A stretch of 64,000 nucleotides of DNA from Hespellia sp. (lineage in GTDB: Bacteria; Bacillota; Clostridia; Lachnospirales; Lachnospiraceae): contig JAQVCP010000005.1 of NCBI GenBank assembly GCA_028689735.1, positions 26,844 to 90,843 on the forward strand, read 5' to 3'. Position 1 is the first letter of the stretch, and the number at the start of each line of letters is the position of its first letter. Below are positions 25,240 through 33,289 of this stretch, piece by piece. The translations under genes and the position numbers were made by a program. The notes under the pieces were generated by a model. That model made no database searches and was not told the origin of the DNA. It worked only from the letters and a program-made list of their open reading frames with translations.

Positions 25240-26498
25240 ACGTATATCTGCTCTAATGAATCTTTTGTAATATTCTCTGATACAGAAAAATGTTTCTTAT
25301 CATCAATCATGTAATCCCCTGTATAAGAGAAATAGTCATCTGCCACTAAATCTGTATGTTTGTATATAGCTGTTATACGCAAATCGCCATTATCATCCAA
25401 ATCATTGAAAACCATCTGAATCTTTTGTACATCATCATAGAAATATTCTTCTAAAAGAGGTACTACTGAATTTCTAATTACATTTGCTATATCATCCAAT
25501 GTTTTACAACCAATAAACAAAGCGTGTCCAAGCAAATGCTGTGAATCCAGTAAAATCTCGATTCTAGCATTCAAAGCATTAAACAATTTTATTAAATCAA
25601 TACCACCAATATTATGCGCATCAATTCCCTGCAAATCCAATTCTTCCTCTATAACTTTTGCACTTGGCAACATTGGTCTGAATTTAAAACGTCTTCTCAA
25701 TGCAATATCTATCTGGTCGATGGAACGGTCAGCAGTATTCATTGTTCCGTATACATTGATATTTGAAGGTACCGAGAAAGGTGTCTTTGAATAAGGCAGA
25801 ACCACAGACAATGCACCCGTTTCTCCTTCTCTTTTATCAATTTCAATTAAACTTATTAACTCTCCAAAAATCTCTGATATATTTCCACGGTTTATTTCAT
25901 CAATAAAAATTGCATAAGGCTTTTCCTTATGTCCAGCAGCCCTATCACACAGAGATTTGAAAACACCATCCTTTGGCGAATAATCAATACTCTTTGTTGC
26001 TGAAATATATTCTGGCCTGATTCCTTCTATAAAGTTTTCATAAGAGTATGATTGATGAAAAGTAACGAAATCATATCTTTTTGTTACCCCTGCTGTACTC
26101 AAAAACTTCTTGAAGAAATCTGCTCTTGCTTGTTGCACTCTGATTAAATCCACATACCATTCACCTGGGTTTGTTGTAAAAAATATTCTTGGTTGTTCTC
26201 TTGTAACCCCTGGAATAGGTGGCTGTTCAATATTATGCTTATCTAACACAGCAGCGACATTAATAGTTACTCCCAATCCTAAACTATCAACCTTGGTCTG
26301 AATATCCTTAGTCGGCATCTTACCTTGATTCTGCAAAAGCACCATAGTTATCAAAATCCAGTCCTTTGATTCCAATGTGTAGGCACTACGAAGTTGTGCA
26401 TCATTGATATCATAATCAATGTAATCGTTCATAAGTGACTGTAACAGATAAGTCTTTCCTGTTCCTGGAGGTCCATAAAAAATAATATTCTCTGCCAT
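25236..26498 (-). CDS. mcrB: McrB-like AAA+ GTPase of a restriction system
   Basis: A 420-residue motor subunit. Walker A is GPPGTGKT (residues 9-16), Walker B is YAIFIDEINRG (about 195-205) and the McrB hallmark MNTADRSI is at 253-260, followed by DQIDIALRRRFKF. It lacks the long N-terminal methyl-cytosine-binding domain of E. coli McrB: the AAA domain starts at residue 1, with an insertion at residues 30-110 (winged-helix-like). Target recognition must therefore come from this insert or from another protein, such as the 250-aa protein encoded just upstream. GAAAGGA precedes the ATG. Confidence 0.93.
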   Translation of the reverse strand: MAENIIFYGPPGTGKTYLLQSLMNDYIDYDINDAQLRSAYTLESKDWILITMVLLQNQGKMPTKDIQTKVDSLGLGVTINVAAVLDKHNIEQPPIPGVTREQPRIFFTTNPGEWYVDLIRVQQARADFFKKFLSTAGVTKRYDFVTFHQSYSYENFIEGIRPEYISATKSIDYSPKDGVFKSLCDRAAGHKEKPYAIFIDEINRGNISEIFGELISLIEIDKREGETGALSVVLPYSKTPFSVPSNINVYGTMNTADRSIDQIDIALRRRFKFRPMLPSAKVIEEELDLQGIDAHNIGGIDLIKLFNALNARIEILLDSQHLLGHALFIGCKTLDDIANVIRNSVVPLLEEYFYDDVQKIQMVFNDLDDNGDLRITAIYKHTDLVADDYFSYTGDYMIDDKKHFSVSENITKDSLEQIYV

Positions 26499-26503
26499 GT
26501 GTT

Positions 26504-27256
26504 TTATCCTTTCAAATATTTTAATCCTGCTAAAAATGCACTACCACTTGTAATAGTTGAATGACCATATTTTGCATCATACACCTGCTTAAGTTTACGA
26601 ACCTTTGCTGGAGAAATATATCCTAAATGCTCCATATAATACTCAACATCTTTAATTCTCAACTGTGGCTTTCTAGGGTTTCCACCTTCTAAACGGTCTC
26701 GAGCAGTATTGTAATTTACATCCAATCCATAATGTATCATAACGTCAGATAGGAAACTTCCTATGCTATTATTAGGACAATCTAAAGATAGATATCGAAT
26801 CACCTGTTTAGCTGCACTAGCATCCGGTGTGCCCCTTCCATCAATTACACCAATAATAAATGCTTTCTGAACATCCCGTGAAGAAGAAAAAAGTGCTGTT
26901 TTCAAATCTGGTATTTCTGCAAGCAAATCTACTAAACCTGTCGATTCAAAAAATGTGCTAAATCCCGGAAGTCTATTTTTGCCAGAATCAAGCGAGGTTC
27001 CTTTTATATTATCTTTCATTACTGTATAGCCATTGACTTTTGCAGAAATAGTACTTACAAAATCAAAATGCTCTGCTGTCTCTGTGGATGTCGAATATGT
27101 AGGGTTGTACCTTACTGGTGCTGCCCAATATGTCTTTCCACTACTTATAACTTTCTCATCGGCTGCATATATCCCACCAAGGAAGTAAGCAACCTCTTCT
27201 GTTAAATATCTAGTACCCGTGTTAATCTTTGCATCATAAACTACATATGTTGGCAT
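26504..27256 (-). CDS. LAGLIDADG-like protein, candidate specificity subunit
   Basis: A 250-residue protein with two motifs resembling LAGLIDADG helices: YFLGGIYAADE (residues 24-34) and AFIIGVIDGRGTPD (132-145). In the first, the acidic catalytic position is kept (Asp33); in the second it is Arg, so a homing-endonuclease-type active site would be damaged. The spacing of about 107 residues fits a single-chain LAGLIDADG fold. The C-terminal half has SFLSDVMIHYGLDVNYNTA and VEYYMEHLGYISPAKVRKLK, which also look helical. The start at 27256 follows GAAAGGA. It lies between the C5 methyltransferase and mcrB, where BsuMI has ydiR. I infer a DNA-recognition role; a nuclease role is possible. Confidence 0.6.
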   Translation of the reverse strand: MPTYVVYDAKINTGTRYLTEEVAYFLGGIYAADEKVISSGKTYWAAPVRYNPTYSTSTETAEHFDFVSTISAKVNGYTVMKDNIKGTSLDSGKNRLPGFSTFFESTGLVDLLAEIPDLKTALFSSSRDVQKAFIIGVIDGRGTPDASAAKQVIRYLSLDCPNNSIGSFLSDVMIHYGLDVNYNTARDRLEGGNPRKPQLRIKDVEYYMEHLGYISPAKVRKLKQVYDAKYGHSTITSGSAFLAGLKYLKG

Positions 27257-27333
27257 ATTTTTGTCCTTTCTATACCAGCACAAGGCAAGGATACCCTTGC
27301 CCGGCTACTGATAGTTTGTCTTATTTTGTCATT

Positions 27334-28395
27334 TTATTTACTCATATCTTCAAGAATTGCATCTGCAACTGCTTTTGCAAGTAAAGGTGGTACTGCATTC
27401 CCAACCTGTTTCATTTGTGATGTCTTGGTTCCAAAGAAATGAAATGAATCAGGAAATGATTGTATTCTAGCGGCTTCTCTCACAGTGATAGCCCTATTCA
27501 AATACGGATGTGTAAATTTACCAGATGAAGGCGTATCAAATCGTGTTGTTATCGTAACCGAAATATCCTCAGCATCCATTCTTTCCCATGTTCCGCTGTA
27601 AATGGATTTTGTTAAATGCTCTGGTGGAAGATACTCTTTTCCTCCTTTTGGAGGAATCATTTCCAATCTTTCAAGTGCCACCTTCGAATGTTTCGTAGCA
27701 ATGTGATTATAAACTTTGTCACTAGCACCTCTCATCATTCTTTGATAATCCGATTCCGGCTCTTTAATATAATCCGAAATTTCAGCACCTTCCCCCGAAT
27801 TCAAATAAGCCAAATCACTAATTGCTTCCCAAATGGTTGTCCTTTTTTCTTTTTTCTTCGGCATTTCAACTTGAGTAACACCACGTTTGCCAATAATAAA
27901 TGCTCTATGTCTATTCTGCGGCACTCCGTAATCTGCTGCACACAAAACCTGTGCATTAATCGTATATCCTAATTCTGTAAACATTTTTTCTAATTCCTGC
28001 TTAAAAAATCCTTTTTCAGCAGTTAGAAGATTAGGTACATTTTCCATTACAAAGTACTCTGGCTGAACTTCTTTTACCACTTCCACAAAATATCTGAAGA
28101 GAAAATTTCTTGGGTCGTTAATTGTTTTCCTTTGACCTTTTTGAGAGTAGCCTTGGCAAGGTGGACCACCCACTACCAATGTGACTTGCCCCTTGAATTT
28201 TCCAAAAGTTTCATGAATTGGAAGTTTGGTAATATCATCAACAACCATATTTGCTCCTATACGGTTTTTTATATAGGCTTCCGCTATTGATGCATCATAC
28301 TCATTTGCAATTAATGTTTCAAAACCAGCTTGTTCAAATCCTAATGAAAGTCCACCGACACCTGCAAATAAGTCAATCATTTTCAATTTATTCAT
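27334..28395 (-). CDS. C5-cytosine methyltransferase of the restriction operon
   Basis: A 353-residue, normally sized Dcm-type methyltransferase. Motif I is IDLFAGVGGLSLGF (residues 7-20), the catalytic Cys80 is in GGPPCQGYSQKGQR, motif VI is YFVMENVPN (about 114-122), motif VIII is QNRHRAFIIG, motif IX is RAITVREAARIQSFP and motif X is QVGNAVPPLLAKAV. The target-recognition region is about 90 residues. It overlaps the preceding methyltransferase by 8 bases, so it is coupled. In a McrBC-type system that cuts unmethylated sites it would protect host DNA. Confidence 0.95.
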   Translation of the reverse strand: MNKLKMIDLFAGVGGLSLGFEQAGFETLIANEYDASIAEAYIKNRIGANMVVDDITKLPIHETFGKFKGQVTLVVGGPPCQGYSQKGQRKTINDPRNFLFRYFVEVVKEVQPEYFVMENVPNLLTAEKGFFKQELEKMFTELGYTINAQVLCAADYGVPQNRHRAFIIGKRGVTQVEMPKKKEKRTTIWEAISDLAYLNSGEGAEISDYIKEPESDYQRMMRGASDKVYNHIATKHSKVALERLEMIPPKGGKEYLPPEHLTKSIYSGTWERMDAEDISVTITTRFDTPSSGKFTHPYLNRAITVREAARIQSFPDSFHFFGTKTSQMKQVGNAVPPLLAKAVADAILEDMSK

Positions 28396-29122
28396 CTTTA
28401 ATCACACTATCAAGCCTTTCTTTAGAATTTTGATAATATTCTTTGTCAATTTCTGAACCGACAAATTTCCGGTTATGCATCAAAGCTGCAACTCCAGAAC
28501 TTCCACTTCCTGAGAAAGGGTCAAAAATTACATCATTTTCATTTGTTAATATTGTCACAAAATGTTCCAATAATTGTATAGGCTTTTGAGTCGGATGCTT
28601 TCCAAATGTTTTTTCACTCCCCGGCGTTACCGAAGTTTCAACAAAATCATGTATCGCTTTTCCACCATTATTAAATGTACCTGTGTGTGATTTATATGTA
28701 AAATAAATCCACGCTTCAGTAGAATTAATGAAATGTAAATTCATGTTTCTTGGCATTGGATTTCTTTTATGCCAAATCCCTGTGGTCTTATAATAAAATC
28801 CATGTTTCTCAGCCAGTTTGATTATTGATTCAACCTTAATAATTGACATAAACATTATAACAGAACCTCTAGTTTTAATTACTCTTGCGAGTTCTGAAAA
28901 CATTTCATCCATGTCTCTTTCCCATTCATCAAACTCCAAGTCATCCCATCCGGCAGCACCGAAAAAATTATCACGCATTGCCTTAAGATTAGTTGCTCTA
29001 TTCTTCATAAATAGTCCTAAGTTATATGGTGGATCCGTCAGAACTAAGTCTATCGAATCATCAGCCATCTTTTTCATTGCATCCATACAACTTTCATTAT
29101 ACAGACAGTATTTTTCGTCCAT
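28388..29122 (-). CDS. N6-adenine or N4-cytosine methyltransferase, beta type
   Basis: A 244-residue amino-methyltransferase. DPPYNL is at 30-35 (motif IV) and VIFDPFSGSGSSGVAAL near residue 202 (motif I, SAM binding), the motif order of beta-class enzymes. The target-recognition segment lies between them (HGFYYKTTGIWHKRNPMPRN to TSVTPGSEKTFGKHPTQKP). DPPY is used by both adenine and cytosine N-methyltransferases, so the base cannot be decided. GGAGGAAC precedes the ATG. It is the second gene of the operon. It adds a second protective mark or a second specificity. Confidence 0.93.
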   Translation of the reverse strand: MDEKYCLYNESCMDAMKKMADDSIDLVLTDPPYNLGLFMKNRATNLKAMRDNFFGAAGWDDLEFDEWERDMDEMFSELARVIKTRGSVIMFMSIIKVESIIKLAEKHGFYYKTTGIWHKRNPMPRNMNLHFINSTEAWIYFTYKSHTGTFNNGGKAIHDFVETSVTPGSEKTFGKHPTQKPIQLLEHFVTILTNENDVIFDPFSGSGSSGVAALMHNRKFVGSEIDKEYYQNSKERLDSVIKDE

Positions 29123-29150
29123 TGAGTTCCTCCATCTAAAATGCTCTTAA

Positions 29151-29345
29151 TTAATCTATTGCACTTCTACCACTTTTTACCCATGCGTCAAGTTCAGAGC
29201 ATTTGAATTTCCACTGTTTCCCGATTTTATGAGCAGGTATACCATTTCCCTTTCTTATCCAATCACGGACAGTTCCTGGCTTAACACCTAAATAATCGGC
29301 AGCTTCATCTATGTTAATCCATTTTTCAACATTTAATGAGTCCAT
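29151..29345 (-). CDS. Small HTH protein, probable controller of the restriction operon
   Basis: A 64-residue MerR/excisionase-type (HTH_17) protein: INIDEAADYLGVKPGTVRDW, then IRKGNGIPAHKIGKQWKFKC and ELDAWVKSGRSAID. It is the first gene of the operon, 28 bases before the DPPY methyltransferase. GGAGGAAC precedes the ATG at 29345. Such small HTH proteins occur next to DNA methyltransferases and can be controllers. Its promoter has three 10-bp iterons just above the -35 box (29424-29453), a natural target. It is unlikely to be an excisionase, since no integrase is adjacent. Confidence 0.8.
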   Translation of the reverse strand: MDSLNVEKWINIDEAADYLGVKPGTVRDWIRKGNGIPAHKIGKQWKFKCSELDAWVKSGRSAID

Positions 29346-29391
29346 GTTTGTTCCTCCACGTTTCTCTATAAACAATAATCCCTCGAATAGC

Positions 29392-29453
29392 ATTATACAA
29401 CAAATCAAGTATATTATCAATCCGTTTGTTACGGTTTGTTATGGTTTGTTATG
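29392..29453 (-). promoter_or_regulatory. Promoter of the restriction operon with three iterons
   Basis: On the minus strand TTGATA (29415-29420) and TATAAT (29392-29397) are 17 bases apart, a near-consensus promoter 47 bases before the HTH start codon. Directly above the -35, three tandem 10-mers lie at 29424-29433 (GTTTGTTACG), 29434-29443 and 29444-29453 (GTTTGTTATG, twice). The 10-bp period suits cooperative binding of a small HTH protein. Confidence 0.75.
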
Positions 29454-29661
29454 GTTTTTCAATGTGCATTTCAACATCCTCTTTAACCTTTATTTTAAGG
29501 CCTTCAAATAAAAAAAGTGAGAGTTATAAACTACTAGCTCCCACTTTTCAATGCTATTTTTTATGCAAGGATTTTAACTTTTTTTTCTTGGCTACTCATA
29601 ACTTCTTTATTTCAGCTTACTTATGTGATATACTTCATTTATCTATATTCGGAGGTTTTCT
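29454..29661. other. Intergenic region with one hairpin
   Basis: With the promoter this makes a 316-base gap between divergent genes. A hairpin at about 29512-29549 (AAAAGTGAGAG / CTCCCACTTTT) is followed on the minus strand by TTTTATTTG. No gene is supported. The hairpin could end a transcript entering from the plus-strand genes or shield the promoter from read-through. Confidence 0.45.
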
Positions 29662-29961
29662 ATGCAACTTGAATTAGGATTATTTGATAAGGCTATCTAT
29701 CTAATAGCTTTACAACTCAATCAGCCTTTCACCATTGATGAGTGGACTTCTGCTGTTCAAATAGAACACCCAACATGGACACAAAAAAACATTAAGGGGC
29801 GTACAAAAGAAATGCTACGTCAGAATATTCTTTCCAAACATTCACAGGGATTTAAATGCTACTACTCCTGTTTGGTAAGCCGTGAAGATTTCCTTGCAGC
29901 AGAGTTTGTTTCTAACGGTTCATTTGATACACACAATAACCCATTCATATGCGGCATGTAA
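29662..29961 (+). CDS. BlaI-like winged-helix protein
   Basis: A 99-residue protein. The stretch PTWTQKNIKGRTKEMLRQNI, LSKHSQGFKCYYSCLVSRED, FLAAEF mirrors the recognition helix, wing and dimer-entry segment of BlaI/MecI repressors (WT.KTVK..L..L..KG, Y.Y.PLVS.E.). The N-terminus differs from BlaI. GGAGG lies 6 bases before the ATG. The gene converges on the PD-(D/E)XK nuclease gene (stop to stop 15 bases). It lacks the cleavable C-terminal of BlaI as far as I see. No sensor kinase or BlaR protease is nearby, so the inducer is unknown. Confidence 0.65.
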   Translation: MQLELGLFDKAIYLIALQLNQPFTIDEWTSAVQIEHPTWTQKNIKGRTKEMLRQNILSKHSQGFKCYYSCLVSREDFLAAEFVSNGSFDTHNNPFICGM

Positions 29962-29976
29962 CTTTATGCCGAAATC

Positions 29977-30957
29977 TTATTCCCTTGCATATGAAATATC
30001 TCGTGCCTCTGAAATCGTATCAGATGTAAGTAAAGTATCAAGCATCGCCCATACCCTTCCTGTCGGATACAACTTACCTGTTTTAACTATATGTGCAGGT
30101 TTAATCGCAGGTCCCAATTTATAAACAAAGTGGTCCATATCACACTCCACATCTGGCATTTCCTCAAATTCCTCATGCAAATTACGAGTTACGATATAAT
30201 CTTCAATATGATGAATAGACTGTAACTGTCCATAATACCTAAAACCTATGTAGTTTGGTGGTGTTTTAGGCCATCCTTTTCTTCCTCCCCCGATAGGATG
30301 AAAATATCTTCCGCGTTTTTCTACAAAATCTATCCATGTCAACTCACAGTTATCTGGATGTCCTGTACCAACTGATACCACATATACCCAATTTGAATCT
30401 TTTGACTGCATTGTCATTATTCCTCCTAAGTATTCCATCAATTCTTTCAGTAAGTTCCGTTGTGCTATACTCGAACCTACTCTTGACTCATTTGCTAAAT
30501 CATATATACGCGCCCATGACAAATGCAGCACAGGTATTCCATTCACTTCATGAAAAGGAAGATAGGATTTCGCATACTCTTTACTGCACTCTGACATAGA
30601 TACAATGGCTTTCTGCTTTGCTCCACTTTGCACAATTGCTTTTCTTTCCGAATAAAGTGTCAGCTGCTCGGCATAGGGCAATATCCACCCTCTCTTTGCT
30701 TCAACTATGATGAAAAATGATTCATCATCAGTAATCTCTAAATCAGTTATTCCTTTGTCTTTTTCAAATTCCTGATAACCAATTCTTACCATTTCCGGAT
30801 TAATATCAATATTCAAAACTTCTGCTATTATCTTTTTCATAAATACCGGACATTTGCACAAAGCCCATGCAATACTCTTTGTAATATCGTTTTCGAGCGT
30901 TCCTATCAACTGAAATACGCTTGTAACTTCACTACCATGCGACATTAATTCACTCAT
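29977..30957 (-). CDS. PD-(D/E)XK nuclease family protein
   Basis: A 326-residue protein. Residues about 60-95 (KGITDLEITDDESFFIIVEA, then KRGWILPYAEQL) contain the PD-(D/E)XK core: Asp72, Glu86 and Lys88, followed by the conserved Q of motif QxxxY (EQLTLYSE). The C-terminal half (SNWVYVVSVGTG, GRYFHPIGGGRKGWPKTPP, NYIGFRYYGQLQSIHHIEDY) is a distinct domain that could bind an effector or DNA. It resembles single-gene defence nucleases of unknown target. GGAG precedes the ATG. It stands alone at the right end of the prophage cargo region. Confidence 0.75.
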   Translation of the reverse strand: MSELMSHGSEVTSVFQLIGTLENDITKSIAWALCKCPVFMKKIIAEVLNIDINPEMVRIGYQEFEKDKGITDLEITDDESFFIIVEAKRGWILPYAEQLTLYSERKAIVQSGAKQKAIVSMSECSKEYAKSYLPFHEVNGIPVLHLSWARIYDLANESRVGSSIAQRNLLKELMEYLGGIMTMQSKDSNWVYVVSVGTGHPDNCELTWIDFVEKRGRYFHPIGGGRKGWPKTPPNYIGFRYYGQLQSIHHIEDYIVTRNLHEEFEEMPDVECDMDHFVYKLGPAIKPAHIVKTGKLYPTGRVWAMLDTLLTSDTISEARDISYARE

Positions 30958-31072
30958 GTGACATCTCCATTCTTTTTTTTACTATTCCAATTATATCACA
31001 TATATGTCTCTTTTTCTTCTAAATAAATTCTATCATCCTTGTTGTACCAAAAATGGATCCAAACAGGCAATC

Positions 31073-31101
31073 TTGACTTTCTTCATTTTCCATGATATAT
31101 T
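31073..31101 (+). promoter_or_regulatory. Promoter of the 88-aa gene
   Basis: TTGACT (31073-31078), 17-base spacer, TATATT (31096-31101), followed 40 bases later by the start codon of the 88-aa gene. Confidence 0.7.
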
Positions 31102-31140
31102 TCTATCGAACATTTGTTTGCATCTTCAAAGGAGGTATTT

Positions 31141-31407
31141 ATGGCTGCAATAATCTCACACGGTCTACATGACTGTACACATTTAAAGATTGTATCCGTC
31201 ATTTCATCATTTGACTGTGAAGGAAACATAATGCCCCTCTATGTACGAATCGGTGAAGAATCACTTAAAATCTATAATGCATACCAATCTGAGTCCACCT
31301 TTAATCTTCTCCACTTCAAATGCGAGGTCATGGACTGTGATCGGGTCAAACCAATCAAGCTGACATACCACATCAACGACCACAAATGGAGTATGCCTGT
31401 AAAATAA
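31141..31407 (+). CDS. Small protein, 88 aa, unknown
   Basis: An 88-residue protein beginning MAAIISHGLHDCTHLKIVSV. Pattern: beta strands with several Cys and His (HDCTH, SFDCEG, FKCEVMDCD) and a final LTYHINDHKWSMPVK. It may bind metal; no known motif is complete. AAAGGAGG precedes the ATG at 31141, and a strong promoter and a terminator frame it, so it is a clear one-gene unit. It lies beside the SymE-like gene at the attachment end, a place where lysogenic-conversion genes gather. I do not recognise the family. Confidence 0.75.
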   Translation: MAAIISHGLHDCTHLKIVSVISSFDCEGNIMPLYVRIGEESLKIYNAYQSESTFNLLHFKCEVMDCDRVKPIKLTYHINDHKWSMPVK

Positions 31408-31411
31408 AACT

Positions 31412-31449
31412 GTTCCACAGTCGCAATGACCGTGGAACTTTCCTTTTTA
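31412..31449. terminator. Bidirectional terminator between the 88-aa gene and symE
   Basis: GTTCCACAGTC...GACCGTGGAAC, a 10-bp stem in total with one mismatch, is followed by TTTCCTTTTTA on the plus strand. On the minus strand it is followed by AGTTTTATTTT and would end the SymE gene. Confidence 0.8.
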
Positions 31450-31641
31450 TTCCGCTGAAGCAAAAACTTCATCACGCTTGGTTATTATAAGTCTACCGCC
31501 TTCGCATTTAACCGTGATGGGTGTCCCCGGAAGAAACTCTAACTCACGCAGCCACTTCCCCTGTAATCGAATTTCAGGAACAACCTCCTGTTGTGCGTAC
31601 TTCTCGTATACTTTCAAATCTCTATAATCCTTAAAAGCCAT
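31447..31641 (-). CDS. SymE-family toxin-like protein
   Basis: A 64-residue protein ending with VVPEIRLQGKWLRELEFLPG, TPITVKCEGGRLIITK, the SpoVT/AbrB-like fold of SymE. In E. coli, SymE is an SOS-induced type I toxin held down by the antisense RNA SymR. Members in Firmicutes are shorter and less studied. AAGGAG lies before the ATG. The N-terminal DLKVYEKYAQQ is typical of the Firmicutes forms. The gene is the last before the prophage right junction. I cannot confirm an antisense RNA: the 5' region (31642-31700) has no plus-strand promoter that I trust. Confidence 0.75.
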   Translation of the reverse strand: MAFKDYRDLKVYEKYAQQEVVPEIRLQGKWLRELEFLPGTPITVKCEGGRLIITKRDEVFASAE

Positions 31642-31846
31642 AAAACTCCTTTCGTACCTTTTAACCTTTACTTGCTATCGTTAATAGGGTATTCACTTTC
31701 CCCTTTATTCTTTGCCCCTGTGTTGCGTTATCAGGAATCATACAGGCATAATTCCACGTTTGAAAGCCTGAAAACGCCTTATTTTAAGCCACTTTTACAC
31801 GAACCCTATCGTTGACTTGTATCGGCACTAACGTCCTTTTGTTCAT
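31642..31846. other. Right prophage attachment arm, junction with comM
   Basis: The comM coding sequence ends abruptly at 31841-31846 (Met-Asn of the motif FAAMN, which in intact genes continues PCPCG). The 60 bases to its left, read through from comM, encode an unrelated 18-residue tail. Further left the arm has an imperfect dyad at about 31759-31778 (CGTTTGAAAGCCTGAAAACG). The exact crossover dinucleotide cannot be named without the left junction. A large serine integrase is expected, outside the window. Confidence 0.7.
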
Positions 31847-32905
31847 AGCTGCAAACAATAGAAAATCTGCTGGAAACCGGTAGGTTCCTCTCGTCCGGAT
31901 AATCTGTATCTCTCTCTCCTCCAGCGGCTGGCGCAGAACCTCCAGCACTGTCTTTGGAAATTCTGCCAGCTCGTCCATCATCAGTACCCCACCGTGAGCA
32001 AGACTGATTTCTCCAGGCGATGGCACGATTCCGCCTCCGATCAGCGCCGCTTTGGTAGCCGTGTGGTGAATCTGCCGGAAGGGACGCTGTCTGATTCCCG
32101 CCTGTTCTCCCAATAGTCCTGCCACACTGTAAATCTTGGAAATCTCCAGCAGTTCCTCTTTGGACATCGGCGGAAGAATGGTGGAAATCCGCTTTGCAAT
32201 CATCGTCTTACTGGCCCCCGGCGTCCCGATCATCAGAATATTATGCTGACCGGATACCGCAATTTCTGCCGCTCTCTTTGCTGCATGCTGCCCCTGAATA
32301 TCCGCAAAATCAGGTATTTCATTCCCACATAGCTGACTGCTTTCGTTTTCCAAACCATCACGAATCCGCTGCTTCTGCTCTGCCAGATAAGATTCCTTGT
32401 CACTGAGAAAATCAAGGACATCCATCACCTTTCCCACCCCGATAATTTCCATATTATCTACCAATTGACCTTCCATTACATTTTCCATCGGTACAAGACA
32501 AGCTGTGCACCCTCTGCGTTTTGCTTCCATCACAATCGGCAGAACTCCTGGAACCTTCAGCACCTCACCGTTGAGTCCAAGTTCTCCCACTGTCATGATG
32601 TTTTCCAGTTTTCCCTCCTCCAGATACGAAAATGTCTCCAGCAAGGCCAGCGCGATTGGCAGATCAAAAGATGACCCTCTCTTTTTCACGGTGGCCGGTG
32701 CCAGATTGATAATGATTTTCTTCGGTGGAACCGAAAAGCCAGAATTAATAAGTGCAGTCTTCACCCGCTCGCCGGCTTCCTTCACCTCCCCCGAGAGATA
32801 CCCCACCATATGAAACATCGGCAGACCATTACTGACATCTGCCTCCACATGCACCAACTCTACATTCATCCCGTCAAGTGCCGCAGATAATACTGTACTA
32901 AACAA
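31784..32905 (-). pseudogene. comM: comM/yifB Mg-chelatase-like ATPase, cut by the prophage
   Basis: An interrupted AAA+ protein of the ComM/YifB family, which in some bacteria helps integrate transforming DNA. Present are VHVEADVSNGLPMFHMVG (S5 domain 2-like part), NILMIGTPGASKTMIAKRIS (Walker A), GGVLMMDELAEFP (Walker B) and PADFLLFAAMN. Intact homologues are about 510 residues and continue PCPCGY. Here about 355 native residues are followed by KRTLVPIQVNDRVRVKV from the prophage arm. Start: TTG at 32905 after GGAAAGGAG. The missing 150 residues include the arginine-finger region, so ATPase function is probably lost while the prophage is integrated; excision would restore the gene. Confidence 0.9.
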
Positions 32906-33289
32906 TAAACAACACTCCTTTCCTGATATCTGATTGATATCTTGTCCGCTGACATTTTTACAGTTCACATCGCCACGCCGTCTGCTGAGTAAATAAGCCA
33001 CCCGCCAATGTGTTCCTATGTCATTCTCACAAATTGGAATTCTCTGACTGATCCGCCAGAATCTTTGATACTCTGATACAATTTCAGGAAAAAGAATCTC
33101 CTGAGAAATGTGTAATTACTATAGCACACCATCCATCGATATGCAATTCTTTTTCAAAAGAATTCATCAGAGAGTTTTGCATATTTTCCGATTACTGTGT
33201 TCCATGCCATGCGCTTGCCACACTGGAATGGAGAAGATTCGGTTTTGGGAAAAGCACAAAATTCACTGTTGCCACATAGACTATATCAA
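32906..33289. other. Divergent intergenic region between comM and sigK
   Basis: This 384-base gap has no supported gene. A short dyad, GATATCTGATTGATATC, is at about 32924-32940. The plus-strand side leads into the SigK-like gene with no clear Shine-Dalgarno. A sporulation-type promoter is expected but I could not fix its boxes. Confidence 0.4.

Noticed and set aside
29151..29345. Excisionase (Xis) of the prophage
   Set aside because: No integrase is near; it heads the methyltransferase operon and has its own promoter with iterons.
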